NCBI GenBank assembly: GCA_016235595.1
Contig: JACRJX010000025.1
Coordinates: 186,001-250,000 of the forward strand
Length of the DNA stretch: 64,000 nt
Direction of reading: 5' to 3'
Source: Verrucomicrobiota bacterium
Lineage (GTDB): Bacteria > Verrucomicrobiota > Verrucomicrobiia > CAIQCK01
Both the position numbers and the translations under genes were made by a program. The notes beneath the pieces are model-generated. The model searched no databases, was not told the origin of the DNA, and was given only the letters and a program-made list of their open reading frames with translations. Positions 1 through 12,207 of this stretch are shown here, piece by piece (within the stretch, counting starts at the first letter, position 1; every line of letters starts with the position of its first letter).

Positions 1-1388
1 CTGAGGTCCTGGCACCAGAAGATGGTCGCGGCGTTGAAGACGAAGTTGCCCTTCGGACCGGGATAGATGGTGGCGGTATAGTGCGACAACGTCTGGCCGC
101 CGACCCATACGTTGCCTTCGGCGACAATTTCGAGGCCGGGAATCTCCGTAGCAGCAAGGTTGTGATATTCCCAACCAACGAGGCCGGGAACGCGGTCGCC
201 CTTCTTCATACCAGTGCCCGCGAACATCCAGTGGTCGGGCTTGGTGACGATCCAGTCGCCGCCGCCGTTAATGGGACGGCCGTTGCGCGCACCCATGAGC
301 ATGCCTTCGTCGGGGCCGTTCTCCGGGAACGGGCCGTGTTTGGTCTGGCGCTCCTTCGCGTAGTCCCTGTCGGCGCCGTACGGGCCACCGCGGAAGATGA
401 TACGGTTGGGTGTGCCGCTGCTGTTCGCGCGGAACGGCGTGACCCAGCAGACGGCGTTGCCGGAGAAGAACATGAGGTTTACGCCCGCGTCACGCAACTT
501 CTCGACGCTGCGGAACATGCGGATGTCCCAATACTCGTCGTGGCCGACGCTGAGGAAGGTCTTGCACTTGAGGCCGCGGTCGGGACTGAGCATGTCGCTG
601 TTGGAGCAATACGTTACGTCGTAGCCATGCTCTTCGAGCCAGTAGGAAAACGGCTGCTCGAACGACAGGAATTCGCCTGAACCGACCGAGAGCGGGTCGT
701 TGACGATGCCGGTGTATTGCGACTGGCGTCCGTAGGGACGGTCGAAGCTCACATCAGCCCACGGCCCCTGCCCGTCCTTGGGGTGTGTGTAGAGCGAGTA
801 TTTCGTCGGCCAGCGGTTGTAAGCCTGCCATGTGTTGTCGGAACACTGGAACAGGATGTCGGCGGGCCGATCGTCGCGCACGATGAAGATGACGTAGCTC
901 TGCCAATAAGGTTTCTCTTTGTTCGCCGGCAGCGTCGTCAGCCGCCCGAGGTAGACGCCGCTGATCCAGTCCTTCGGGATGGCGAGTTGTGTCGTCGGTT
1001 CCCAGCTGCACTCGTGGATGTTTTTTGGGCCGGGCTTGGGCACCGCTTGTGCCTTGCCTTGGAACGGGCCGAGTTTCTTCATCAATCGCGCGCCCTTGCC
1101 ACCGTAGTAACCGGTGCGAAAGATCTCGATGTTGAACTTCACCGGCGGGTCGGTCGAGACCATGATGTCGATCGTCTCGCCCGCCTTGACGCTCTGCCGC
1201 GAGCAATAGCCCTCGATCATTGGCGAGCGCATGCCCGTTGGACTGTCGAGCCGCACGCGCGTGAGTTGCCAGTCCGCCGCGCCCGGCTTGCGGTTTTCAA
1301 CCTCGATGGGATTCGCGCCGAAGGCGGCGATGGCAGTCAGAAACGAAATGCCACAGGTGATCCGGGCCAGAACTGAGTTCGTCTTCAT
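1..1388 (-). CDS. N,N-dimethylformamidase large-subunit-like secreted protein (3' end cut by window)
   Basis: The ATG at 1388 has an AAGGA ribosome site about 8 bases upstream, and the frame stays open to base 1, giving 462 visible residues. Residues 1-24 form a signal peptide (charged start, then hydrophobic CGISFLTAIAAFGA). The body carries hallmarks of the N,N-dimethylformamidase beta-subunit-like C-terminal family: FRTGYYGG near residues 90-97 and VGHDEYW near 281-287, followed by FFSGNAVCW. Proteins of this family are common secreted proteins in Verrucomicrobiota and Planctomycetota, and most are not shown to act on dimethylformamide, so the substrate here is unknown. It lies 146 bases downstream of the exported oxidoreductase on the same strand and may be co-transcribed with it. 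The C-terminus and any downstream domain are outside the window. Confidence 0.8.
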   Translation of the reverse strand, partial: MKTNSVLARITCGISFLTAIAAFGANPIEVENRKPGAADWQLTRVRLDSPTGMRSPMIEGYCSRQSVKAGETIDIMVSTDPPVKFNIEIFRTGYYGGKGARLMKKLGPFQGKAQAVPKPGPKNIHECSWEPTTQLAIPKDWISGVYLGRLTTLPANKEKPYWQSYVIFIVRDDRPADILFQCSDNTWQAYNRWPTKYSLYTHPKDGQGPWADVSFDRPYGRQSQYTGIVNDPLSVGSGEFLSFEQPFSYWLEEHGYDVTYCSNSDMLSPDRGLKCKTFLSVGHDEYWDIRMFRSVEKLRDAGVNLMFFSGNAVCWVTPFRANSSGTPNRIIFRGGPYGADRDYAKERQTKHGPFPENGPDEGMLMGARNGRPINGGGDWIVTKPDHWMFAGTGMKKGDRVPGLVGWEYHNLAATEIPGLEIVAEGNVWVGGQTLSHYTATIYPGPKGNFVFNAATIFWCQDL

Positions 1389-1534
1389 GATGTATTCCTT
1401 GCAAACAATGATAGTGACAGAACCCACACGCAGCCAGCCACAACGCTCCCGCCGCCAAGCCACACGGTGGCCCGCAGCGGGGACGCTTCGTCCGACTTGA
1501 AGCACTCGGCTTCGCCCGACCGGGAACCGTTATC

Positions 1535-2878
1535 TCAATACAGCTTGGTCGTGCCCGGAATCGCCACGGGGTAGATACCGTCGGCTCCGGGTTTCACCGG
1601 CGGCTCCGTCTTCATCGAGATCTCGCCCTGCGGCGGGAATGCGAACTTGGAATTCATTGCGTCCTTCCAAGCGATCCGCTGGCCATTGTAGATCGCCATT
1701 TGGCCAAGCACCGTGCCCATGGTGGAGTCGGCGAGAATCTTGCCGCGCTGGAATGGCTTGCCCGCGCGAATGGACTCCAGAAACTCCTTATGCTCCTGAA
1801 TGTAGGGCGTGTTGCCCGGCGGCAGCGCATCGGCCTTCCACACGACGTTGCCTTTCAGGTCGGTGATCACTGGCGGCTGGAATGCCGAGAACTTACAGCG
1901 TCCCTTGGTGCCATGGAAGATATCCTTGTTCGAGCCGAAACAGCCTGCGGCCGTGCGGCAGGAGCCGTAGATGGAGCGGCCATCGGCGTATTCGTAGGTG
2001 ACATGGTGATGATCGAATGACGTGCCCATCGAAGCTTGGAAATGCGTCGAGCGCCCTCCCATGCCGTAGGCGGCTTCCGGCAACTCGTCATGGAGCGCCC
2101 AAAAGGCGGAGTCAAGATTGTGAATGAGCGACTGCGGCACGTCGTCGCCAGAAAGCCAGGTGAAGTGATACCAGTTGCGGAACTGATACTCCATCTCGCT
2201 CCACGCTGGATCGCGCTCGATGAGCCGGTAAGGCGTGCGCAGGTAATCGCACTGGATCGCGAGGATGTCGCCGATTTCACCGCCGTGGATGCGCTTGATC
2301 GCCTCGCGCCGGCCGAGGTGGTAGCGGTAGGTGACGCCGGCAAGAAAACCCGTGCCGTTTTTCTTCGAGAGCTCGTCCGCCTCCAGAATCGTGTAAATGC
2401 CGGCCACGTCCACCGCCGCGGGCTTCTCGACGAAGACGTGCTTCTTCGCCTTCACCGCTGCCAGACCATACGGGGCGTGGAACCGCGAGGCGCAAGCGAT
2501 CATGACCACGTCGCAGTTCTCGATGACACCGCGATAGCCGTCCAAGCCGCTGAACTGCCGCGACGCGTCCACCTGAACCCGATCGCCATACTTCTTGGAC
2601 AAGCCCTTCAGCGCCGACTCGATCTTGTCGGGAAACACATCAGCAACGGCACAAAGCTTGGTGTTCGGGTCACCCGTCAGCGCGTCGCTGGCAGCGCCGG
2701 AACCACGCCCGCCGCAGCCAATGAGGCCGAGTCTGATCACGTTGCTCTCCGCCGCGTGAACGCTGCGGCTCAGGTCGAGAGAGCCAAGCATGGCCGTGCC
2801 GGCGACGGCAGCCGAGCTTTTTAGAAAATGGCGGCGGTTGATAAATGTGTGCGAGTCGGAAGATTGGATAGGGTTCAT
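1535..2878 (-). CDS. Tat-exported Gfo/Idh/MocA family oxidoreductase
   Basis: 447 residues. A twin-arginine export signal (RRHFLK at about residues 15-20, then a hydrophobic AAVAGTAMLG stretch and an AxA-like cleavage region) precedes a Rossmann fold with GLIGCGGRGSG near residue 52. The motif EKPAA near 151-155 is the conserved EKP of the Gfo/Idh/MocA family, whose lysine contacts the nicotinamide side of the active site. The C-terminal half is the usual alpha/beta substrate domain. Family members oxidise, reduce or hydrolyse sugars and cyclitols using tightly bound NAD(P); Tat export fits a pre-folded cofactor-containing protein. The substrate cannot be read from sequence. It is divergent from the sensor kinase at 3099 across a 220-base region containing a palindrome. 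Confidence 0.9.
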   Translation of the reverse strand: MNPIQSSDSHTFINRRHFLKSSAAVAGTAMLGSLDLSRSVHAAESNVIRLGLIGCGGRGSGAASDALTGDPNTKLCAVADVFPDKIESALKGLSKKYGDRVQVDASRQFSGLDGYRGVIENCDVVMIACASRFHAPYGLAAVKAKKHVFVEKPAAVDVAGIYTILEADELSKKNGTGFLAGVTYRYHLGRREAIKRIHGGEIGDILAIQCDYLRTPYRLIERDPAWSEMEYQFRNWYHFTWLSGDDVPQSLIHNLDSAFWALHDELPEAAYGMGGRSTHFQASMGTSFDHHHVTYEYADGRSIYGSCRTAAGCFGSNKDIFHGTKGRCKFSAFQPPVITDLKGNVVWKADALPPGNTPYIQEHKEFLESIRAGKPFQRGKILADSTMGTVLGQMAIYNGQRIAWKDAMNSKFAFPPQGEISMKTEPPVKPGADGIYPVAIPGTTKLY

Positions 2879-2914
2879 AAGTTTGCCAATGGTCTAGGTT
2901 TCGTCCGCATCCTA

Positions 2915-2935
2915 CGCTTCAAGGCGTTTGAAGCG
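2915..2935. promoter_or_regulatory. 8-bp perfect inverted repeat in the divergent oxidoreductase/kinase region
   Basis: CGCTTCAA at 2915-2922 is repeated in reverse complement at 2928-2935 with a 5-base centre. It sits 37 bases upstream of the oxidoreductase start on the minus strand and about 165 bases upstream of the kinase, where an operator or a leader hairpin would be expected. No regulator gene of an obvious operator-binding type is adjacent. The repeat is seen directly; its function is inferred. Confidence 0.35.
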
Positions 2936-3098
2936 CTACATCGAAGCCGACGAATACTGGTATTTTTCCGACGCGAACCGAGCAGTGCCCCCATGCCGTC
3001 CGCCCTACCTCCCGATCCAGAGTGACGCCGTCGCGCAGGAAAAGATGGCAGCAGAAAAGAAAAGCGTGTAGTAGAATCAAGACAATGGCAGTCCACGA

Positions 3099-6725
<3,627 letters not shown>

Positions 6726-6755
6726 TTTGATGAACGCGCGAGCCGGAAATCGCAT

Positions 6756-6783
6756 TTGACGTGCTCCGACTTCGCGCCATAGT
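6756..6783 (+). promoter_or_regulatory. Sigma-70-like promoter candidate for the second kinase
   Basis: TTGACG at 6756-6761 is followed after 16 bases by CATAGT at 6778-6783 (or after 18 bases by TAGTCT). The element ends about 18 bases before the start codon at 6801. A similar TTGACC...TAGTCTGC arrangement lies in front of nusA. Seen by eye only, without a computed matrix for this lineage. Confidence 0.35.
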
Positions 6784-6800
6784 CTGCCGGTTTTCAATTC

Positions 6801-8822
6801 ATGAATCAGGCATCCAAACCTGCAGGTGGCGCTCCTGCGACACCGGCTGTATCCGGGCAGACTCCTCCCATGTTGGTGCTGGTTGTGGACGATAACGCGT
6901 TCAGCCGGCGCGTCATTGTCCAGCTACTGCAGCAGGCAGGCTTCAGGACACTGGAGGCCTCCGACGGCGCTCAAGCCATCCAGCTTTTCACGCGCACGCC
7001 TGACATCCGTCTGGTGACTCTGGACCTGGATATGCCAAGCATGAACGGCTTCCAAGTGCTGGAGACGCTCCGTTCCCCTGAGAAGGTCGAAGCCTTGAAG
7101 ACAGTGGGTAACGACCGCGTGCCCGTCATTCTCGTCACCGGCAACGACACCTACCCCAATCGCAAACGCGGATTCGAACTGGGCGCAGCCGACTTCGTCT
7201 GCAAGGACGCTGTCCAGGATCAACTGGTGCTGACCGCGAAACTGATTCTCTCGCCGGCAACCGCGTTCGCTGGCATGACGGTGCTGGTGGTGGAAGACGC
7301 CGCGGTTGCCCGCCAGATGATCACGTCCTGCGTGCGTCAACTCGGCGTGGATGTGGTGGACGTTCACGACGGCAACAGTGCGCTGGATCTGCTGCGCAAC
7401 CGGCCTGCGTCGGTGGACCTGGTGTTGACCGACATGCACATGTCCCGGATGAACGGCGATGAACTTTGCCTGCGCATCCGGCAGGAGTTGGGACTGAAAG
7501 ACCTGCCCGTCATCGTGATCAGCGGCACGTCCGAGCCAGAGGTAAAACTCCATCTGTTCCGCATCGGCGCCACGGATTTTCTGGAGAAGCCCTTCATCAA
7601 AGAGGAACTCATCGCGCGGCTCAACGTGCACCTCAAGCGCCAGCAACTGGACCGGAACCTTCGAGCCAATCTGGTGCGGATGAAGGAACTCGACAAGCTG
7701 AAGGATGAGTTCCTGGCAGTCTGCTCGCACGACTTGCGCTCGCCACTCAGCGGGATTCTCGGCTTCACCCAGCTTCTGCTGAAGGACCCGGAAATGAGCC
7801 CCGCCAAGCAGGACATGCTCTACCGGATCATGAACGCTGGCAAATATCTGCTGGAGTTGATCAATGACATCCTCGATCTGGGGCGCGCCCAGGCCCAAAA
7901 AGAGAGCATGGAGTTCCAGCCCCTAAACCCCTTGATCATCCTGCGCCAATGTCTCGGCAATTTCCGGCCATCCGCGGACAACAAGCACATTGATCTGTCG
8001 TTGTCGGAGGATCCCTCAGCGTCCAATGCAACCATCCTCGGCAACCATACCGCCCTCTCGCGCATTTACACCAACATCATCTCCAACGCCATCAAGTTCA
8101 CGCCGGAAGGCGGCAAAGTCTCGCTGCAGACTTCGTTGGACAGCGGCGGACATGCCGTGGTGATCGAATGCAAAGACAACGGCATCGGCATTCCCGAATC
8201 CATGATGTCCAAGTTGTTCAGCCGCTACTCCAAGGTCTCGCGCCAGGGAACGCACGGCGAGCGCGGCACCGGTCTGGGCTTGATCATCACGCGCGAACTG
8301 ATTGAATCGCACGGCGGGCAGCTTACCGTGCGCAGCCGCGAAGGACACGGAAGCACCTTCACCATTACACTGCCTTTGACCGCCGCCGCCCTGCCGCCAG
8401 ATCCTGATCAACGCGCGTCCCAGCCGGTGGCAAGATCATTGCGCATCCTGGCGGCAGAAGATGACGCTGTGAACATGAAGGTGCTGGAGTTCATGTTGAA
8501 GAAGCTGGGGCATCAGTGTCTGCTCGTTGCCAACGGACGCGACGCCTTGAAGACGTATATCGCGCAGCAAGGATCGGAAGATTTTGACGTCGTCGTCATG
8601 GACATTGAGATGCCCGTCATGGACGGCCGCCAGGCAATCGCGGCCATGCGGGAACATGAACGCAACCAGTGCCTCAAACCCATCCCCGCCGTCGCCCTGA
8701 CTGCACACACCGGCGAAAAAGAACGCCGGGAGTACTTGAAGATCGGTTTCAACGCTGTCGTGAACAAGCCGATCAGGAGTGAAGAGATCAGCCTGGTCTT
8801 TGACCAGATCCTGGCGCGCTGA
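6801..8822 (+). CDS. Soluble REC-REC-HisKA-HATPase-REC hybrid histidine kinase
   Basis: 673 residues with no membrane segment. Receiver 1 spans about 25-150 (VVDDN, acceptor Asp75), receiver 2 about 158-280 (acceptor Asp211, EKPF), a short coiled linker leads to HisKA with His310 in CSHDLRSP, then HATPase about 415-530 (DNGIGIP, GTGLGL), and receiver 3 about 548-670 (AAEDD, Asp601, NKPI). It is a cytoplasmic signal integrator that could accept phosphoryl groups on its N-terminal receivers, for example from the membrane kinase 75 bases upstream or from CheA, whose operon ends 21 bases downstream on the other strand. That partnership is inferred from position. No DNA-binding output domain is present. 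The ATG at 6801 fits; a promoter-like element lies just upstream. Confidence 0.93.
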   Translation: MNQASKPAGGAPATPAVSGQTPPMLVLVVDDNAFSRRVIVQLLQQAGFRTLEASDGAQAIQLFTRTPDIRLVTLDLDMPSMNGFQVLETLRSPEKVEALKTVGNDRVPVILVTGNDTYPNRKRGFELGAADFVCKDAVQDQLVLTAKLILSPATAFAGMTVLVVEDAAVARQMITSCVRQLGVDVVDVHDGNSALDLLRNRPASVDLVLTDMHMSRMNGDELCLRIRQELGLKDLPVIVISGTSEPEVKLHLFRIGATDFLEKPFIKEELIARLNVHLKRQQLDRNLRANLVRMKELDKLKDEFLAVCSHDLRSPLSGILGFTQLLLKDPEMSPAKQDMLYRIMNAGKYLLELINDILDLGRAQAQKESMEFQPLNPLIILRQCLGNFRPSADNKHIDLSLSEDPSASNATILGNHTALSRIYTNIISNAIKFTPEGGKVSLQTSLDSGGHAVVIECKDNGIGIPESMMSKLFSRYSKVSRQGTHGERGTGLGLIITRELIESHGGQLTVRSREGHGSTFTITLPLTAAALPPDPDQRASQPVARSLRILAAEDDAVNMKVLEFMLKKLGHQCLLVANGRDALKTYIAQQGSEDFDVVVMDIEMPVMDGRQAIAAMREHERNQCLKPIPAVALTAHTGEKERREYLKIGFNAVVNKPIRSEEISLVFDQILAR

Positions 8823-8843
8823 TCTCCGCAGCAGCACCCTCCA

Positions 8844-9899
8844 CTACTTCGACGCCGCTGCAGGACCGCACGCGTGCGCGAGCAAAGACCGGGCAATGCG
8901 TGGGAGTGGCGCCACCTCACAAGCCGCGCCGCATTGAATGGCCACGGCCGGCATCCCGAACACCACCGACGTCGCCTGGTCTTGCGCGATCGTATAGGCT
9001 CCGTGCTGACGCAACGCCAGCAATCCTTGCGCGCCATCGCTTCCCATGCCAGTCAACAATGCAGCGACGAATTCGACGCCTTGACATCGGGCCATGGATT
9101 GAAAAAGCACCTCAATACTGGGCCGTTGATGGTAAACCATCGGGCCGTCCTTGATCTGCACCCGAAGCCGCGTGCCGTGCTGGCGCAGCAACATGTGGAC
9201 ATTACCCGGCGCAACCAATGCCAAGCCAGGTCTCACGATGTCACCGTCGACGGCCTCTTTCACTTCCATGTGACAGGCCTTGTCCAACCTCTGCGCAAAA
9301 GACAAAGTGAAATAAGCCGGCATGTGCTGCACAATCAGCGTCGCCGGGCCATCCTTGGGAAACTGCCGCAGGACGGTTTCAATGGCTTGTGGGCCACCCG
9401 TCGAGGCGCCGATGGCCACAACACGCTGCGGCGAACCGGGAAGCTTCAAGGGTTCGTTGGAATCGGAATTGGAATCGGACGCCTTTCGGGAAGAGCGCCT
9501 GAATTTAACCTGCGCGGCAGCCTTGATCTTGGCTGCAAGCATTTCCGTCATCTCGGACAACGGGAAGCCCGGCCCCGGCTTGCACATCACGTCCACCGCG
9601 CCGGAGCTGATGGCGTCCAGTGCCAAATGCCCGCCCGGCATCGTGAACGACGAGACAATGATAACAGGCACCGGATGATAGTGCATCAACCGGCGCAGAA
9701 AGGTCAGCCCGCCCATGCGCGGCATCTCGATATCCAGAAGAACGACGTCCGGCGCCAGACTGAGAATCTTGTTCCGCGCCGCATAGGCGTCGTGGGCCGC
9801 TCCCAGCACCTGAATCTCCGGATCACGACCCAACTCTGAAGCCAGCACCTCGCGCACAACTGCCGAGTCATCCACTAACAGCACCTTGATCTTATCCAT
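8844..9899 (-). CDS. cheB: CheB protein-glutamate methylesterase/glutaminase
   Basis: 351 residues. The N-terminal receiver (about 1-120) has VDDSAVVRE and acceptor Asp56; the C-terminal methylesterase domain (about 158-345) carries the catalytic triad Ser166 (GASTGG), His192 (VQHMP) and Asp288 (TGMGSDG). The linker is short and Ser/Asp/Asn-rich (about 136-150). CheB removes methyl groups from receptor glutamates and deamidates glutamines, resetting chemoreceptor sensitivity; phosphorylation by CheA activates it. It is the last gene of the che operon, its start 5 bases after the cheX stop. The convergent kinase gene ends 21 bases away. Identity is secure. Confidence 0.97.
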   Translation of the reverse strand: MDKIKVLLVDDSAVVREVLASELGRDPEIQVLGAAHDAYAARNKILSLAPDVVLLDIEMPRMGGLTFLRRLMHYHPVPVIIVSSFTMPGGHLALDAISSGAVDVMCKPGPGFPLSEMTEMLAAKIKAAAQVKFRRSSRKASDSNSDSNEPLKLPGSPQRVVAIGASTGGPQAIETVLRQFPKDGPATLIVQHMPAYFTLSFAQRLDKACHMEVKEAVDGDIVRPGLALVAPGNVHMLLRQHGTRLRVQIKDGPMVYHQRPSIEVLFQSMARCQGVEFVAALLTGMGSDGAQGLLALRQHGAYTIAQDQATSVVFGMPAVAIQCGAACEVAPLPRIARSLLAHACGPAAASK

Positions 9900-9904
9900 G
9901 GCGT

Positions 9905-10387
9905 TCAGTCTTCGATGAACAATAACAGCGGACGTCCTTCCACCGCCAGCGCGGCTTGCGGCTTCCCATCCACGTGTCGCATCATCTCTTCCTTCGTCAT
10001 ACTTCGAAGCGACGGAGCCGCAAGATCGAAGCCGACCTCATCGCCCTCGACTCTGGGCAGGTAGCTGCCACACACAATGTTCAGCAGTTCCTTGACAGCA
10101 TCTTGCGCGCGCTCGTCGTCCATCTCTGCCGGCTCTTTTGCATAGAGATTGGCAGCCATTTGCCGCGCAAGAGACGGCGATACAACCATGCCGACGCCTC
10201 CCGCGCGCGCTCCGGAAAAGGAAACGATGACAAGCCACGACGGTTCCGCAAAAACCGCTGGCTCACCCCCCGTACTGGGTGGATCGGCACACATGAAGGC
10301 ACATCGCTCAAGCACTTCGATGGCAACCTCGACCAGCGTGTTGATGTTGTCCGCGCTCATGTCACATTCTTTCTTTTGCATGATCAT
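9905..10387 (-). CDS. cheX: CheX-like CheY-P phosphatase
   Basis: About 160 residues from the ATG at 10387, whose ATGA overlaps the cheY stop and suggests translational coupling; an in-frame ATG at 10360 (MSADNIN) is a plausible alternative start giving 151 residues. The region DAVKELLN matches the D/S-x3-E-x2-N signature of CheC/CheX/FliY phosphatases, in which the Glu and Asn act directly on phospho-CheY. Only one copy of the motif is present, as in CheX rather than CheC. It lies between cheY and cheB in the chemosensory operon, consistent with dephosphorylating the adjacent CheY. The family is divergent, so similarity outside the motif is weak. Confidence 0.75.
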   Translation of the reverse strand: MIMQKKECDMSADNINTLVEVAIEVLERCAFMCADPPSTGGEPAVFAEPSWLVIVSFSGARAGGVGMVVSPSLARQMAANLYAKEPAEMDDERAQDAVKELLNIVCGSYLPRVEGDEVGFDLAAPSLRSMTKEEMMRHVDGKPQAALAVEGRPLLLFIED

Positions 10388-10764
10388 GCAGTCCGAAGGA
10401 AACGCTCCACCGTGGTCTTCAAATCTTCCGGAGTGACGGGCTTGGTGAGGTATGCCTGCACCCCGGCCTCCTTCATCTCCGTCATGCGGTGCGCGCTGCG
10501 GTCGGTCGACACAATGACGACCGGAATGGACTTGAGCAGGTCTGTGGTCCTCATGCGCTTGACCATCTCCGCGCCATTCATCACTGGCATGTTGATGTCC
10601 GCAAACACCAGGTCCACCCACTCCCGCTCCAAGAGGTCCAACGCCTCCTGCCCGTTGCGCGCCTCATAGACCTGGTTCAGAGGAACTCCAGCCATGTGCA
10701 GCGTGCGCGCAACGAAGGCCCGTGCGGTCAGCGAATCATCCACGATCAAGATGTTGTATGCCAT
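10384..10764 (-). CDS. cheY: CheY-like single-domain response regulator
   Basis: 126 residues from the ATG at 10764, which has AGGAG 6-10 bases upstream; the longer frame from a GTG at 10782 only translates that ribosome site. A lone receiver domain: VDDS at about residues 9-12, acceptor Asp in ADINMP near residue 55, the switch Ser/Thr in VIVST, and the conserved Lys-Pro in TKPV. It is the probable diffusible output of CheA, but with no flagellar motor genes in the window its target is unknown. It overlaps cheX by 4 bases and starts 15 bases after cheD ends. Confidence 0.92.
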   Translation of the reverse strand: MAYNILIVDDSLTARAFVARTLHMAGVPLNQVYEARNGQEALDLLEREWVDLVFADINMPVMNGAEMVKRMRTTDLLKSIPVVIVSTDRSAHRMTEMKEAGVQAYLTKPVTPEDLKTTVERFLRTA

Positions 10765-10778
10765 GATGGTCTCCTGCC

Positions 10779-11276
10779 TCACAGCTCCCGGTCACGCCCA
10801 TGCGACTGCACAATCACCCGGCCCGTAGCGATCTCCAACCGAAGTGTTCGCGTCTGGTCGCCGCCGATTTCTTCGGCGCGGATGAACATGCCGTTCTTCC
10901 ACATGATCTTACGGAACACCGCATGGTTGCGCTCTCCGATGCGAAATACGTTGGCGCCGTCCATCACACGCGCCGCCCCAGCCGCATGCGCGATCAGGTC
11001 TTTCTTGCGGCAACCACGCCTGAACATCTCGTCAAGGAGCATGGGAATGCCGACGTCCACGAACAGGGCCGGTTTGTAACGAGCCTTGTCGCTATCAATC
11101 TGCGACAAGGGCAACATGCAGTGAGCCATGCCTCCGATACGCAGGACAGGATCGTAGAATGCCACCCCCAAGCACGATCCCAACGAATGCGCGACCAACA
11201 TTTCACCCGCAGAATCGGATATCGCCATGCACCCGAGATCCACCACAACGGTTTTCAGGTGCGCATCAGATGCCAT
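10779..11276 (-). CDS. cheD: CheD chemoreceptor glutamine deamidase
   Basis: 165 residues, normal for the family. The catalytic Cys35 is in HSLGSCLGV and the catalytic His52 in MAHCMLP. The threonine that precedes the Cys by six residues in characterised CheD proteins appears to be Ala29 here. CheD hydrolyses receptor glutamines to glutamates and, in CheC-containing systems, regulates the phosphatase. Its presence with a CheX-type phosphatase suggests a Bacillus/Thermotoga-like adaptation circuit. It sits between cheR and cheY in the operon. Confidence 0.93.
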   Translation of the reverse strand: MASDAHLKTVVVDLGCMAISDSAGEMLVAHSLGSCLGVAFYDPVLRIGGMAHCMLPLSQIDSDKARYKPALFVDVGIPMLLDEMFRRGCRKKDLIAHAAGAARVMDGANVFRIGERNHAVFRKIMWKNGMFIRAEEIGGDQTRTLRLEIATGRVIVQSHGRDREL

Positions 11277-11351
11277 GACAGAACCCAGCGCTTGCGTCGG
11301 AGTTGCAGACTGCCGACTTGTTTTTTGCGATCGCGATCATGGCCATGCTTT

Positions 11352-12194
11352 TCAACTCTTCACATACACCGATGGAGCCACGTTTTTGAAATCCGTCGGC
11401 AACCCGGCCAGGCTCTCCGCACTGCCCACCACCAGGTAGCCGTTAGGGCGAAGCAAACGCCAGCATTCACACAACAACCGCCGGCGCACGTCGTCATCAA
11501 AGTAGATCATCACGTTGCGGCAAAAAATGGCATCGAACGGACCCCGCATTGGATAAGGTGTCTGTGCGAGGTTCAAACGCGCAAATGTGATCATCTTCCC
11601 CAACGCCGGGTGGACACGAAAACGGTGGTCACCCTTCGCTGCTTCACATGTGAAGTAGCGGTGTGCATACGCTTCGGGGACCTTTTCCATATCCTTGGCC
11701 GTGTACACGCCCTCACGAGCCTCGGCCAGCGCACGCGTGGAAAGATCGGTGGCCAGGATGCGCACGTCGCTATCCGCCGGGAGCTTCTCCCGAATCACCA
11801 TGCCCATGCTGTAAGGCTCCTCCCCGCTGGATGAGGCCGCGCACCAGAAGCGGAAACTCGTCCGTCCTTCGAGCCGCCATCGCGCCAGCCAGCCGGCCAG
11901 ATGTTCGAAGTGTTTCGGCTCGCGAAAAAAATGGGTGACGTTCGTGGAAATGGCATTGAGCATCTCCACCAGTTCCTCGTGCTCAGGCGACTCTTCCAGA
12001 CGGCGCAAGTATTCACGAAAATGAGTGATGCCCAGCTGGCGCATGCGCTTGCCAATGCGGGCAACCACCAGCGCCTCCTTCTGCCTGTGCAGCACAATGC
12101 CGGCTTTTTGGTAAACAATCTCGGCAATGCGATGAAACGTTGCCGGATCAATCCCGATCTCTGGTTGATCGCCCGTGTGACGCACTGCCATCAT
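11352..12194 (-). CDS. cheR: CheR chemoreceptor glutamate methyltransferase
   Basis: 280 residues. An N-terminal helical domain (about 12-80) is followed by the SAM-binding domain, with FWCAASSSGEEPYS at about 115-130 (the GxxxGEE-type motif I of CheR), LATDLS near 150 and FCRNVMIYF near 225. It methylates receptor glutamates with S-adenosylmethionine, opposing CheB. No TPR extension is present. The start could be either of two adjacent ATG codons (12194 or 12191). It follows the receptor gene by 13 bases. The receptor C-terminus does not show the NWETF-type tether that some CheR proteins bind. Confidence 0.96.
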   Translation of the reverse strand: MMAVRHTGDQPEIGIDPATFHRIAEIVYQKAGIVLHRQKEALVVARIGKRMRQLGITHFREYLRRLEESPEHEELVEMLNAISTNVTHFFREPKHFEHLAGWLARWRLEGRTSFRFWCAASSSGEEPYSMGMVIREKLPADSDVRILATDLSTRALAEAREGVYTAKDMEKVPEAYAHRYFTCEAAKGDHRFRVHPALGKMITFARLNLAQTPYPMRGPFDAIFCRNVMIYFDDDVRRRLLCECWRLLRPNGYLVVGSAESLAGLPTDFKNVAPSVYVKS

Positions 12195-12207
12195 AACCGA
12201 GCGTCTC

